DNA of 64,000 bases from Planctomycetaceae bacterium. Its GTDB lineage: Bacteria; Planctomycetota; Planctomycetia; Pirellulales; Lacipirellulaceae. A program made the position numbers and the translations under genes. Shown piece by piece: positions 18,290-27,788 of this stretch; position 1 is the first letter of the stretch; each line of letters starts with the position of its first letter. A model generated the notes under the pieces. That model ran no database searches. It was given only the letters and a program-made list of their open reading frames with translations, and had not been told where the DNA came from. The stretch is from assembly GCA_002702655.1 (NCBI GenBank), contig PABB01000042.1:248001-312000 (forward strand), written 5' to 3'.

Positions 18290-21200
18290 TTTGACGCCGC
18301 GGTGCGCCGCGGCCGGGCCGCCAGTGCGAGCAGCCCGCCGGTGACGAGCAAGAGATAGGTCGCGGGTTCGGGAACGTTGCTGCTGGCCGCCAGGGCGTGC
18401 AGATCCATTTCGGCGGCTGCCAGGCGCTGCCACTGCAGGAACTCTACGCCGGCAACCGGCAGGCCGCCGTCTCCCGCGTCGCCGTAATCCGCCGACCACG
18501 CGGCAAGATTGCTCGCGTCGACAACCGGCTTGATTTGCGTCAGCCAGTAGTCCAGATCCGCGGCGTCGATGGTCTCGTCAGGTTGCACCAGATTGAACTG
18601 TGCCGTCTCGGCCGTACTCGCACCGAACGCGGCCATCAGCAAATCTGCGTCGGCCTGGTCCAGTTGATCGTCGCCGTTGAAGTCGCCCAGAAGCGCTAGC
18701 TGAGGCAGCATCCCGCTGGGCGTCACCGTGATTTGGAAATTATCGAATTTCGCCATGTTCGCGAGATAGCTACTCATGCCAAATTGCGAATGGTCGGCGA
18801 TCGCCTCCGCCAACACCTGGGTCGCCTGGAAGAACACGTTGTCCGATTCGTCCGTGATCGTCAGTGCCAATTCCCTGGTCTCGTAAAGATAGTCGACGGC
18901 GGTCGTGTACCACCCCCCAGCGTAGTCGACCAGGTCGGTGACCAGCAGCAGGTCGGTTTCGACGCCGCCGGAGCGCTGCACGAGCCGAACGTCTTTTCCC
19001 GGGCCGCCCCCGGCCGAGGTGCGGCCGTCGAGCACCTGGAACTCGAAGAAGTTGTCGTTGTCGAGATAGCCAAACACGACCCCGGCGCCGACGCCGGGCG
19101 ACGGGTCGAATTGCACGTCGGCGCTCAGGGTGAAGTGATCTCCTGCCTGGTAATCGGCTTTGTCGTAAGTCGCCAAAGCGCGGAACCCCCCGGGCGCGTC
19201 GACCGTTTGCCCCAACTGCTCAAAGTCGGCGCCCTGGGCGCCAAAGATCCGTGTCGTCCAGCGTGGGTCTTCGTTGAGCGGACCGGTGCGGCTCGTAAAG
19301 TCGTCCTGCCGGTCGACGCGCGGCGGAATCACGTAAGCGGGAATTTCGACGGTGAAGTTGTCGAGCTGCGCCCCATTCGCGAGAGTCGTGACGATGCCAA
19401 GCTGGCTCTCGGCAGGCAGCATCGCCGGCAGCGCGTATGTCTGTTGGAAATAGGGGGCGCCCAAATCATCGAAGACGCCCAGCGCGACGGATTGGCTGGC
19501 CGCGGTGAAATCGGCTTGCACGCGATACCAACCGCCGGCGTAGTTGGGCAGCGCTGTGTCAACCAGCAACGTTTGTTCGACTCCGCCGACGTGTCGGACC
19601 AAACGGACGTCTTTGTCGAGTCCGCCGTCGGCCATCACCGAGCCGTCGAGCAACTCGAAGCGGTAGAAGTTCAATTCATCGACATAGCCGAACAACAATC
19701 CGGCGCCGACGCCGGGGCGATCGAATTGCACGTCGACCGAGGCCGAGAAGTCGTCGCCGTATCCCACAGTCGCGTCATCATGGGTGGCCACGACCTGGTA
19801 GCCGGGAGGCGCATCGATGACGCCCGGCGACTGAATGGCAAAGTCTTCGCCATTGCGGCCAAATTGTCGCGTCGTCCACCCTCCCGCACCGCTCAGCGGG
19901 CCGCTCGGCGTGGAGAAGTCGTCATGGATGGAGATCGCGTCGTGCGGCAGTCGCTGCGGCGGTGCTGCCTGAGTGCGATACAGTTGCACGTCGGGATCGG
20001 CATTGTGGTAGCCCCACAGTTGCAGGGCCGTCTTCATGCGATTGATATGGGGCGCGAATGTTGGACTGGACGCCAAGTCATTCAACTCCCACGGGTCCGC
20101 GTCCAGGTCGTAGAACTCGAACTCCGGTCGGCTGTAGTCAGGCAGATTCGCGTCGGCCGCATCGAGATATCGGTACGCGTCGGCGTAGGCTGGGTCGTCC
20201 TTGTTGGCGACGATGTCCTGGTAAACGCGATTACCCCAGATGTCGAACTCGCGATTGTCCGGGGGCATAGCCGTTGCATTGGGATCGGGCATACTGATGA
20301 GTTGATAGCGACCGTCGCTGATCGACCGGTCGGTCTTCACCGCGCCGACCAAGTAGTCGTGTCCGATGGCGTACGGATCACCAGCGAGCGCAAGTCGGTG
20401 CGAGAGGCCCTGCTGAAACTCCGGCGCCTCGACGCCCAACAGGTCCAGCAGGGTTGGCATCAAGTCGACGCCGCTGAACAACTCATCCGCCACGGCGCCC
20501 TGCTGAATGCCAGGCCCGGAGACAATCAACGGCACCTGCAGGCCAAATTCGTACGTCGACAACTTGCCGCGGTGATAGGCGGGGCCGTGGTCGCCAATGT
20601 AAATGACAACCGTATTGGCGAGATCGTCCCTGCCCTCCAGCGCCTTCAGAACGTCGCCGACTTGTTTGTCCGCATGCTCCACGCCTGAGAGGTATTCCGC
20701 CCAATCCAGTTGGGCGGCCTCCGAGTCGGGCAGAAAGCCTGGCAGCGGGACGGTTCCGGGATCGACCGTGAGGGTGGTCGGAAACGGGCGGTGCGGGTGC
20801 TTCACATGATGCACCAGCAACCAGGGTTTCTCGGCTAGGTGAGCGTTGTCGATGAAGCCGTCGACGTTGTTGGCGTCGTTGCCGACAGCCCACTCGTCGT
20901 AAGGGAACTTGGTGTGGGGGCTCAGATGAAACTTGTTTTGCGTGCCGGTGTAGTAGCCTGCGGTGCTGAGCACCTCGATCAGCGTCGGATATTGTTCGGC
21001 GATGGCCAGGCGGTTGTACGCGGAGTTGGGATTGGCGTACCACGTGGGATTGGCGGCGGCCAGTTCCTCGGCGGATCCGACGAATTCCTGCACGTTGTGC
21101 ACGGCGCCGGTAAGGTGGTTGTAGACGCCCGTGAACATGGCCGCCTTGGAGGCCGAGCAGGTGGGCACTGTGACGTAGGCGTTCTCAAAACGCGTTCCCG

Positions 21201-21408
21201 TGGCGGCCAGGGCGTCGAGGTTGGGAGTCTCGATGCCGGACGTGCCATAGGCGCCCAACTGCAGACCGTGGTCCTCGCCCATGATCAACATGACATTAGG
21301 GCGCGTCGCGGAATCGCCCCAGGCCGACGCCGCCAGCGCAGCAACGGCCAGGCAAGCTTGGGCGCAGCGCGTACCAAGCGACATCCGACGCCAAAGATGC
21401 GGCAACAT
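18286..21408 (-). CDS. secreted sulfatase with two LamG-like modules, dockerin-like module and PEP-CTERM
   Basis: A 1040-residue extracellular arylsulfatase-family protein. A signal peptide precedes [13 protein letters not shown], the first metal-binding Asp. The formylglycine site reads CSASK near residue 80, where the family norm is C-x-P/A-S-R, so the Arg is replaced by Lys. Later sulfatase motifs are [16 protein letters not shown] and [17 protein letters not shown]. Two tandem, similar 190-residue beta modules follow ([12 protein letters not shown] from about 494 and [12 protein letters not shown] from about 700), then a dockerin-like stretch ([17 protein letters not shown]) and a PEP-CTERM tail ([18 protein letters not shown] plus Arg). 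The start could also be the ATG at 21384. Confidence 0.88.
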   Translation of the reverse strand: MLPHLWRRMSLGTRCAQACLAVAALAASAWGDSATRPNVMLIMGEDHGLQLGAYGTSGIETPNLDALAATGTRFENAYVTVPTCSASKAAMFTGVYNHLTGAVHNVQEFVGSAEELAAANPTWYANPNSAYNRLAIAEQYPTLIEVLSTAGYYTGTQNKFHLSPHTKFPYDEWAVGNDANNVDGFIDNAHLAEKPWLLVHHVKHPHRPFPTTLTVDPGTVPLPGFLPDSEAAQLDWAEYLSGVEHADKQVGDVLKALEGRDDLANTVVIYIGDHGPAYHRGKLSTYEFGLQVPLIVSGPGIQQGAVADELFSGVDLMPTLLDLLGVEAPEFQQGLSHRLALAGDPYAIGHDYLVGAVKTDRSISDGRYQLISMPDPNATAMPPDNREFDIWGNRVYQDIVANKDDPAYADAYRYLDAADANLPDYSRPEFEFYDLDADPWELNDLASSPTFAPHINRMKTALQLWGYHNADPDVQLYRTQAAPPQRLPHDAISIHDDFSTPSGPLSGAGGWTTRQFGRNGEDFAIQSPGVIDAPPGYQVVATHDDATVGYGDDFSASVDVQFDRPGVGAGLLFGYVDELNFYRFELLDGSVMADGGLDKDVRLVRHVGGVEQTLLVDTALPNYAGGWYRVQADFTAASQSVALGVFDDLGAPYFQQTYALPAMLPAESQLGIVTTLANGAQLDNFTVEIPAYVIPPRVDRQDDFTSRTGPLNEDPRWTTRIFGAQGADFEQLGQTVDAPGGFRALATYDKADYQAGDHFTLSADVQFDPSPGVGAGVVFGYLDNDNFFEFQVLDGRTSAGGGPGKDVRLVQRSGGVETDLLLVTDLVDYAGGWYTTAVDYLYETRELALTITDESDNVFFQATQVLAEAIADHSQFGMSSYLANMAKFDNFQITVTPSGMLPQLALLGDFNGDDQLDQADADLLMAAFGASTAETAQFNLVQPDETIDAADLDYWLTQIKPVVDASNLAAWSADYGDAGDGGLPVAGVEFLQWQRLAAAEMDLHALAASSNVPEPATYLLLVTGGLLALAARPRRTAASN

Positions 21409-21438
21409 CAACGCCACGTGGTGAATGACTCGAAAGCG

Positions 21439-21456
21439 GGAGACGAAATCGTCTCC
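21439..21456. promoter_or_regulatory. palindrome upstream of the sulfatase gene
   Basis: GGAGACGA and TCGTCTCC, separated by two bases, lie about 31 bases upstream of the chosen sulfatase start. It may be an operator or a 5' leader hairpin. The rest of the 305-base gap to the amidase gene shows no gene and no clear promoter. Confidence 0.3.
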
Positions 21457-21713
21457 GAGAATTGAATGGGGCCGCGTCGGCGACCGCGACGCCACGTCGA
21501 AAGGGCTGCGGGGTCCCGCAGTCGTCTGCTGGCATTGAAAGGGATGCCGGCAGTCGGTGAAAGGCGCATTCCTTTGAAATCCGAGTGAAAATGTCAGTTT
21601 TGACGCATTGCCGTCCGTGGATTGCGTGTGTGGGGCAAATGCCCTGTTGTCAGTTGGGTCCCGCCCTTCGGCGGTGGGGCGCCCGCTTCTTTCTCGGCGC
21701 TCTGTTCGGGGCT

Positions 21714-22712
21714 TTACTGCATCAGCGTTTGCGCCTCGCCGATCACTTTTTCCCAATCGAACGCGGGTCCGGGGTCGGTCTTGTTTGTCTGAATGTGATA
21801 GTGGCCCAACACGCCCTGGTAGTCATTGAGCTGCTCGTCGGGCAGCTTGTGCGGAATCAACTGGCCAGCCTCGTCGACCGGATAGCGGCACTGGAGCTTC
21901 GGGAACACGGTACACAGCGTGGCGGTGAGCTTAGCGAGCGATTCGTATTGCTCCGGAGTGAAATCGTACTGCACCAGCTCGCGCCCCTGAATCGTGCCGG
22001 TGACGAGCTGCTCGCGCGCCGGGCGGCCGACGAAGTTTGGCGTGCGGAAGCCGGTTTCTTTGACCGGCGGGCGTAACATGACGCCGCCGTCGCCGTGCGG
22101 GACGTACCACCGCTGCAGCACGCCGTCGTCGTTCGCCGGGTAGGCCCCGATGTGGGCGATTTCCACGCCCACCGATCGCGAGTTGGAGGTCGTGGCGTGC
22201 CAGGCCCGTTCCTTCAGGTCGAGCGTCTGATAGATCGTCCCGTCGGCGTCGAGCATGAAATGCACGCTCAGTCCGCGGGCGTCGTGCAGCACCTTGAAGC
22301 AAGTGCGGCTCACGCCGCACACGTCGTAATGGATAACGAACTGGTCAACGGTCTCTTGCAGCGCGGGCAGGTCCCAGCCGCCGCCGCGGAACTGCTCCCG
22401 CTGCTCGTCGGTCAGCCCGTCGGTTCGCAGACCGTAGCGGTTGGGCGTATCGAGCTTGGCGTCTTCGACGCTATGCCGCCAGTCGCTGCGATCATAGGGG
22501 CTGAATCGGCGTTCGACGCGGTAGGCGTCGTATCCGCCGGGGTCCATCCACAGCACGACGGGCGCCGTGGTATGGAACAGTTGGCCGCAGACGACAATCT
22601 CGTCGCCGACACGGGGGAGGGACTCGCCCACTTCGGCCGCGCGGGCGCTGCTGGCGACTGCCGCGAGGGCGAGGGCGATCATGCTAGCAAAGAATCGACA
22701 CGTCAATTTCAT
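21714..22712 (-). CDS. secreted N-acetylmuramoyl-L-alanine amidase (Amidase_2)
   Basis: A 332-residue peptidoglycan amidase, cleaving the bond between N-acetylmuramic acid and the stem peptide. The signal peptide (MKLTCRFFASMIALALAAVASSARA) fixes the start at 22712. The catalytic domain begins near residue 130 with VIHYDVCGVSRTCFKVLHD, the first His being the expected zinc ligand. It continues with FMLDADGTIYQTLDLKERAWHA (second His) and SVGVEIAHIGAYP. A later GVLGHYHIQTNKTDPGPAFDW carries the final His-x-Asp region. The family's role in cell-wall turnover fits the view that planctomycetes do make peptidoglycan. It is separated from the sulfatase gene and probably independent. Confidence 0.9.
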   Translation of the reverse strand: MKLTCRFFASMIALALAAVASSARAAEVGESLPRVGDEIVVCGQLFHTTAPVVLWMDPGGYDAYRVERRFSPYDRSDWRHSVEDAKLDTPNRYGLRTDGLTDEQREQFRGGGWDLPALQETVDQFVIHYDVCGVSRTCFKVLHDARGLSVHFMLDADGTIYQTLDLKERAWHATTSNSRSVGVEIAHIGAYPANDDGVLQRWYVPHGDGGVMLRPPVKETGFRTPNFVGRPAREQLVTGTIQGRELVQYDFTPEQYESLAKLTATLCTVFPKLQCRYPVDEAGQLIPHKLPDEQLNDYQGVLGHYHIQTNKTDPGPAFDWEKVIGEAQTLMQ

Positions 22713-22986
22713 CGTCGCAGGTTCCGGGACGGGGGAGCGTGCCGCCGCCGGGCCGGGCATCGCGGCCGTTGGCGGACGTTTTTATTGGAGTCTGTGGGAG
22801 GAACGCAGTGTCTAATCATCGCGGGGTTGCGACCCAGACTCAACGGAATCGCTGCGATTCTTGCCGTAACTGCGCAACTTCGCGATTCCTGTTCGCATGC
22901 GGGCACATTTGTCCCGCCTGCCAACTGGCCTGGGTCGGCAGGCGCCGGGCCGGTACCATTTGCCGCCCGACCGATGCTCGTCCCCC

Positions 22987-22991
22987 GGAGG
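22987..22991 (+). promoter_or_regulatory. GGAGG ribosome-binding site that fixes a GTG start
   Basis: A full GGAGG lies eight bases before the GTG at 23000. It selects the 57-residue lipoprotein frame over the longer frame that reads through from upstream, and over the nearby ATG in another frame. Confidence 0.7.
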
Positions 22992-22999
22992 TTCTGCCC

Positions 23000-23173
23000 G
23001 TGTTCCGCAATCGACTGCGTACGATCGTCATATGCATCGGCGCCTGCTCTCTGCTGAGCGGCTGCAGCGTACTGAGTTGGATGTGGGAGCCCGACTACCA
23101 GTATTCGCCCAACGACGCGGGCGTTCCCTCGATGGATGAGCTGCAGCGAAGCTACGAGAAGTACGGCAATTAG
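23000..23173 (+). CDS. small lipoprotein
   Basis: A 57-residue predicted lipoprotein that is easily missed because it starts with GTG. The N-terminus is basic (FRNRLR), then hydrophobic (TIVICIGACSL), then a lipobox LLSGC, so the mature protein is only about 37 residues. It carries WMWEPDYQYSPNDAGVPSMDELQRSYEKYG. It lies 25 bases upstream of the glycosyltransferase gene on the same strand and may be co-transcribed with it. The function is unknown. Confidence 0.75.
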   Translation: MFRNRLRTIVICIGACSLLSGCSVLSWMWEPDYQYSPNDAGVPSMDELQRSYEKYGN

Positions 23174-23198
23174 CGCCTTGTCAGCCCGAGATCGTGGG

Positions 23199-24008
23199 AT
23201 GAGCCGAACGACCGCAAGACTCACCGTCCTGATCCCCGCCAAGAACGAATTGGCCAATCTGCCTGCCTGCATTGACGCTGCGCAGTTGGTTGCCGATGAA
23301 GTGCTGGTCGCCGATTCGGGGTCGACCGACGGCGCGTTGGAGTATGTGCGCAATCGCGGCGACTGCCGGATCATCGAGCGCGACTACCGCACCTCCGGGG
23401 ACTTCAAGAACTGGGCGATTCCCCAGGCGGCCCATCCATGGGTGCTGATTGTCGACGCCGACGAACGGGTGACGCCCGAGTTGGCGGCGGAGATTCAGGA
23501 GCTACTTGCCCGCGGCCCCCAGCAGGACGGTTACTGGGTCTATCGCAACAACCATTTGATGGGCCACCCGGTGCGCCACACCGACTGGGGCCGCGACCGC
23601 GTGCTGCGGCTGTTTCGGCGGGAGTTGGGACGCTACCACGGCCCCAGCGATCACGGCGAGGTCGAGATTTCCACCGGCCGCGTGGGCACGCTTGCCCAGC
23701 GACTCGATCACTACACGTTTTGGTCGTGGGGCGACTGGCTGCGGAAGCTGGATCGATACTCGCAGGTGCAGGCCGAGCAATGGCTGGCCGCGGGCCGGCA
23801 GCCGAGCTTCCGCCGCCTGCTGTTGCAGCCGCCGCTGCGTTTCTTCCGCGATTACGTGATTCACCGCGGGTTCCTCGACGGGGTCGTCGGCCTGCAGGTG
23901 GCATGGTCCAGCGCCTTCTACAGTTTCATGAAGCAAGCTCGCCTGTGGGAACTGGCCCAGGGGAAGCAGCGTCCCCAGTCGCCGGCGGAGCAGCAACGGG
24001 CGGCGTGA
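23199..24008 (+). CDS. glycosyltransferase family 2, WaaE-like
   Basis: A 269-residue GT-A glycosyltransferase resembling the LPS core transferases of the WaaE/KdtX type. The N-terminal fold has LTVLIPAKNELANLPACI, ADSGSTDGALEYV, and the metal-binding DADERVTPELAAEI. Downstream are the YWVYRNNHLMGHPVRHTDWGRDRVLRLFRR block and LDHYTFWSWGDWLRKLDRYSQ, both typical of this subgroup. The start is the ATG of MSRTTARLTV, as the longer frame begins inside the lipoprotein gene. It is followed after 84 bases by the metallophosphoesterase gene on the same strand. Confidence 0.9.
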   Translation: MSRTTARLTVLIPAKNELANLPACIDAAQLVADEVLVADSGSTDGALEYVRNRGDCRIIERDYRTSGDFKNWAIPQAAHPWVLIVDADERVTPELAAEIQELLARGPQQDGYWVYRNNHLMGHPVRHTDWGRDRVLRLFRRELGRYHGPSDHGEVEISTGRVGTLAQRLDHYTFWSWGDWLRKLDRYSQVQAEQWLAAGRQPSFRRLLLQPPLRFFRDYVIHRGFLDGVVGLQVAWSSAFYSFMKQARLWELAQGKQRPQSPAEQQRAA

Positions 24009-24092
24009 CGCGCGTTTCACTGGCGGTTGGTTCTGGGTATCATCGCCGGTTCCTGTCGCCGCGCCACCTGCACGCTCGCTCCCTCGCCCGTG

Positions 24093-25316
24093 ATGCACCC
24101 CGCTGTCTTAGCCCTTGCCATTGCGATTGCCCTGTTGGGGCACGGACTGCTGTGGTTGGGTCTGGTGAATCGCATCCACTCGTGGGCTGGGCCGCGACCC
24201 GTGGTCGATGGTTTGACCCTCACTTGTTTTCTGTTGGCGTGCTCGCTGCCGCTGGCGACGGCTTGGCAATTGTGGCCCGCCGAGTGGGCCGCCTGGGCCC
24301 CCTTTGACGCCGACAACTTCGCGGCCGGCTACCTGTGGTTGTGCCTGGCGTTGGGCGCGACCACGTTGGCCTGGAAACCGTGGCAGGAAACGCGCCGCTA
24401 CGATCCCCGCGTGCAGCGGGCCCACGCCAGCGAAGTGACCGACGTGGCCGCCGAGCTGGGCCAACGCCCGTTGTACGGCTGGAAGGCCAAGGTGTGCGAC
24501 TTGTGGCCCTGGAACGAGGCGCTCACGCTGAGCGTCGACCTGCGGCAGTTGGAAGTGCCGCGGCTGCCGTTGGAGTTGGAGCGCCTGACGATCGCCCACA
24601 TCACCGACTTGCACATGACCGGTCGGGTGGGGCTGGGTTTCTATGAACAACTGGCGGCGCACGTGAACGCGCTGCGGCCCGACGTCGTGGCGATCACCGG
24701 CGACATTGTCGAAGAGCCCGAGTGCTGGCCGTGGCTGGCGCCCACGCTGGGTCAGTTGACCGCGCCGCTGGGCGTTTACTTCGTGCTGGGCAACCACGAC
24801 GACTTCGTCACGACCGACCGCACGCGCGAGCTGCTTGTCGACGCGGGGCTGATTTGCCTGAGCGGGCGCACCGTGCGCACCGAGTGGAACGGCGTGCCGA
24901 CGATGCTCCTGGGCAACGAACTGCCGTGGCTGCCGCCGGCGCCGGACGTGTCGGCCCTGCCGCCGCGGAGCGAGTTGCCGCAGTTCCGCGTGGCGTTGGT
25001 GCACACGCCCGACCAGTTCGGCTGGTGTCAGCGCGCGGATGTTGACCTAGCGCTCGCCGGTCACACGCACGGGGGGCAGGTGCAGTTGCCGGTGTTGGGG
25101 CCGGTGGCCAGCCCGAGCCGATTTGGCGCCAAGTACGCTTGCGGGGTGTTCAAACGGGGAGAGACCGTGCTGCACGTGTCGCGCGGCGTGGCGGGCAAGA
25201 CGCCGCTGCGGTGGCGCTGCCCCCCGGAGATCGCCCTGCTGGAGTTGACCGGCCCGCGCTCGGCGGTCACGGCGCCAACACTTGCTGGGCCTCGTCAGTC
25301 CGCCCCGTCCTCGTGA
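24093..25316 (+). CDS. membrane-anchored metallophosphoesterase
   Basis: A 407-residue calcineurin-like phosphoesterase with an N-terminal membrane region. About 110 residues hold three hydrophobic stretches (AVLALAIAIALLGHGLLWLGL, LTCFLLACSLPLATAW and YLWLCLALGATTLAW). The catalytic domain follows, with all dimetal motifs in order: HITDLHMTGR near residue 170, ITGDIVEEP, LGNHDDF, and LAGHTHGGQVQLP. This resembles the YkuE/UDP-2,3-diacylglucosamine-type branch, where family members act on phospholipids or lipid A precursors; the substrate here is unknown. The last 50 bases overlap the end of the convergent TPR gene. Confidence 0.88.
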   Translation: MHPAVLALAIAIALLGHGLLWLGLVNRIHSWAGPRPVVDGLTLTCFLLACSLPLATAWQLWPAEWAAWAPFDADNFAAGYLWLCLALGATTLAWKPWQETRRYDPRVQRAHASEVTDVAAELGQRPLYGWKAKVCDLWPWNEALTLSVDLRQLEVPRLPLELERLTIAHITDLHMTGRVGLGFYEQLAAHVNALRPDVVAITGDIVEEPECWPWLAPTLGQLTAPLGVYFVLGNHDDFVTTDRTRELLVDAGLICLSGRTVRTEWNGVPTMLLGNELPWLPPAPDVSALPPRSELPQFRVALVHTPDQFGWCQRADVDLALAGHTHGGQVQLPVLGPVASPSRFGAKYACGVFKRGETVLHVSRGVAGKTPLRWRCPPEIALLELTGPRSAVTAPTLAGPRQSAPSS

Positions 25317-27438
25317 GCAGGGCCGCCAGGTCTTCCCGCAGCGGCCGACTCTCGGGCGCCAACTGCAGCGCCTGGCGATAAGCATCCTCGGCGTCCGCCA
25401 ACCGGCGCGCTCGCTGGTAGGCGCCGGCCAAGCTCGTCCACGCGGCGACGCTGTCCGGATTGAGTTGCGCGGCCTTTTGGTAGGCGTCGATGGCTTGCGG
25501 CGTCTTGCCTAACACGAACAGGGCGTCGCCCAATTGCATGCGGATTGCGTAGTCGTCGGGCGACAGCTTCGCCGCGCGCATCAAAGGCGCGACCGCGCGG
25601 TGCGGTTGATTCTGCTGGAGTTGGAGCAAGCCCAACTGAAAATGGACCTCGGCGTCGTCGGGCAGCTTGTCGGCGACCGCGCGGAGCGTTTGCTCGGCCC
25701 GCTCGAATTGTCCCGCCACGCGCAGGGCCCGGCCGAGCGTGACCTGCGTCTGGGCGTCATCGGCGCCCAGTTCGATGGCCGCGTCCAATTCGACCAGCGC
25801 GGCATCGGCGTCCCCCTGCTGCAGCAACAACTCGGCCAGCCGCAGCCGCGGTTCCAGTTCGCCCGGCGCCAACTCCACGGCCGCACGATATTCCTGCTCG
25901 GCTTCGTTTGGTTCGCCCGCCGCCGCGAGCGCCATGCCCAGATCCGTTGCGTAGCGCCATTCGCCGGGGGCCAGGCGCCGTGCTATGACCAGCGCATCGC
26001 GTGCTGCGGCTGCGTCGCCGCTGGCCAAGAGCGCAACCCCGTAGTTGTTGTGGGCCGCGTGGGAGCGCGGACGCAACTGCACTGACTGCCGCGCCAGCTC
26101 GACGGACTGGTCGACGTGGCCTTCCGCCAGCGCGAGTGTGCTGGAGGCCTGCTGAGCTTCGGGCACGTTGGGCGTTAGGCGGTACAGGGCGGCAAAGTGT
26201 TCACGGCTGCGAGCAACAGGGTCCTCGCCGCGGGTCCGCCATTCGGCGCCGACCAGCAGCGCGATCACGGCCAGCAACGCGCCCCACTTGCCCGCGTGCA
26301 GTAGCCCCGGCACCATGCGCTCGAACGTGGGCAAACCGCCCGGCTCGTCGACCAAATTGTCCTGGGTCTTGCTTTCGCTGACTTTCCAAATGAATCCGTC
26401 GTAGTAGAAGTGCAACGTGGCCGATGCGGCGAACGCCGCGTACAGCCATTGGAATGCGTCAGTGCCGCCGCGGAAGATGTAGTCGCCCGAGCTCCCGGTC
26501 ATCAGCCGCAGGCTGCTATACCCGGCGATCAGCGCCAGATAGACGCCGAGCATCGTCCAACGGTCCCGAAACAAGAACGCCAACGGCCCGAATCGCTCGC
26601 CCGCCCGGGCCAGCAGTCGCCGATTATAAATCCACACAATCGCGTCGTACTGGACGGCGTGGTAGATCTCGAACATGGCGACGCCGATCAGCAGATTCGT
26701 CGACAACCTTCCGCAGTACCAGTAGAACCACCCGGTGATCCCGGCCAGCAGTAGCTTGATGCCGTTGACGGGCCGGCCGCTGCGCACGCGCCGCACCAGA
26801 TCGACCAGATAGAGCCCAGCGACCACCGCCCCCGCGGCGCCAACGACCCACCGCACGTTGGCCAGCGTCTGCGGTCCAAACGTCGGCAGTCCCGATTGCC
26901 ACATCGCGTTGGCGATGCCGTACACGCGCACGTCGCTAAACGCCACCCCGGCAAGGAAGATCATGACGCACAACGCGTGATCCAGACGGGCGGTCCAGCG
27001 ATCGTTCTCGCCGCGCCGCAAGTCGTAGATCCGCATGAAGCCGTAGGTCTGCATCAGCCCATGCCACGTGCCCCAGGCCAGCAGCACCAGCTCCAGCCCG
27101 TGCAGGTGCGTCCACGACAGTCCCAGCTTTTGGGCGAGCCAAGGCGGCGGGGTGAACAGCAGCGCCACCGCAAAGATCAACGGCGGGGCCAGCAGAAATC
27201 GCCAACGAAACCGAGCGAACAACTCGCGATCGCCGTACGCTCGCATGAATCCGGGCAGGTGATGCCCCAACGAGGCAAACGCGATCGCCCACAGCAAGAC
27301 CTGCTCGGGCGTGAACACCTGCCGCACCGCCACCAGCACAATCGGCACAATCGCCAATGGCGTCACGACGATGTACGCCAGGTCCCACCAGGGCGACACG
27401 ATCCAGCGGCGGCTGACGGCAGGGGCGGCGGCAGACAT
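25267..27438 (-). CDS. multi-helix membrane protein with C-terminal TPR repeats
   Basis: A 723-residue protein. The first 370 residues hold about eight hydrophobic segments with conserved-looking His motifs (FASLGHHLPGFMRAYGDRE, LAWGTWHGLMQTYGFMRIYD and MFEIYHAVQYDAIVWIYNRRLL). After one more helix the C-terminal 330 residues are eight or more TPR units, such as ALVIARRLAPGEWRYATDLGMAL and AIDAYQKAAQLNPDSVAAWTSL. The membrane part resembles no family I can name with confidence; the TPR part suggests protein-protein contacts outside or inside the membrane. It converges with the metallophosphoesterase gene and diverges from the Arg-Gly protein gene. Confidence 0.8.
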   Translation of the reverse strand: MSAAAPAVSRRWIVSPWWDLAYIVVTPLAIVPIVLVAVRQVFTPEQVLLWAIAFASLGHHLPGFMRAYGDRELFARFRWRFLLAPPLIFAVALLFTPPPWLAQKLGLSWTHLHGLELVLLAWGTWHGLMQTYGFMRIYDLRRGENDRWTARLDHALCVMIFLAGVAFSDVRVYGIANAMWQSGLPTFGPQTLANVRWVVGAAGAVVAGLYLVDLVRRVRSGRPVNGIKLLLAGITGWFYWYCGRLSTNLLIGVAMFEIYHAVQYDAIVWIYNRRLLARAGERFGPLAFLFRDRWTMLGVYLALIAGYSSLRLMTGSSGDYIFRGGTDAFQWLYAAFAASATLHFYYDGFIWKVSESKTQDNLVDEPGGLPTFERMVPGLLHAGKWGALLAVIALLVGAEWRTRGEDPVARSREHFAALYRLTPNVPEAQQASSTLALAEGHVDQSVELARQSVQLRPRSHAAHNNYGVALLASGDAAAARDALVIARRLAPGEWRYATDLGMALAAAGEPNEAEQEYRAAVELAPGELEPRLRLAELLLQQGDADAALVELDAAIELGADDAQTQVTLGRALRVAGQFERAEQTLRAVADKLPDDAEVHFQLGLLQLQQNQPHRAVAPLMRAAKLSPDDYAIRMQLGDALFVLGKTPQAIDAYQKAAQLNPDSVAAWTSLAGAYQRARRLADAEDAYRQALQLAPESRPLREDLAALLTRTGRTDEAQQVLAP

Positions 27439-27607
27439 AGCGGCGGGGAGCCACGAGCAGTACGGGGCGGACGGCGGGCCCAGCGGGAAAGCCGGGGCTA
27501 ATTTTCGCGGACAAGCAACCCGCGGCGACCCGGCCGGCGTGGTGCCCGCCGGCGACCGCCGGCGAGCCAGGCCGGGCGACTCTCCCCAATTATTGCACTC
27601 GGCGAGC

Positions 27608-27627
27608 CCCCGAAACGGGGCCTTTTT
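27608..27627 (+). terminator. CCCCG-AAA-CGGGG hairpin with T-run
   Basis: A 5-base-pair stem with a 3-base loop is followed two bases later by five T residues, the form of a short intrinsic terminator on the plus strand. No plus-strand gene ends nearby, so it may end an unannotated small transcript, insulate the next promoter, or simply be chance. Confidence 0.4.
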
Positions 27628-27628
27628 C

Positions 27629-27658
27629 TTGGAATTCCGGCCCTTGGCTGTTTATGCT
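27629..27658 (+). promoter_or_regulatory. candidate sigma-70 promoter of the Arg-Gly protein gene
   Basis: TTGGAA and TATGCT are separated by 18 bases, close to the consensus pair, and lie about 130 bases before the start codon of the next gene. The surrounding A/T-rich patch stands out from its GC-rich setting. Confidence 0.45.
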
Positions 27659-27788
27659 GGAGGATATCTCTGCTGCCCGCTCCGGAACTGCTGGCGGCCT
27701 TGCGCCCGCGGCACGCCGTAGCCGCGGCGTCGAATGATTGCATTTAGAACGATTTCTTACCGACTCCAATTCGAGAAGCGGCCCCGCT

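Larger units (their letters stand above)
27439..27788. other. 350-base divergent intergenic region
   Basis: The gap separates the TPR gene (minus) from the Arg-Gly protein gene (plus). Its left half is rich in CCGGCG words (ACCGGCG/CGCCGGC palindromes). Its right half has a terminator-like hairpin and, right after it, a sigma-70-like promoter, both listed separately. No open frame with coding character was found. Confidence 0.5.

Noticed and set aside
18733-20688. 651-codon plus-strand frame inside the sulfatase gene
   Set aside because: It has Val/Arg-rich shadow composition, and the opposite strand carries clear sulfatase and LamG motifs.
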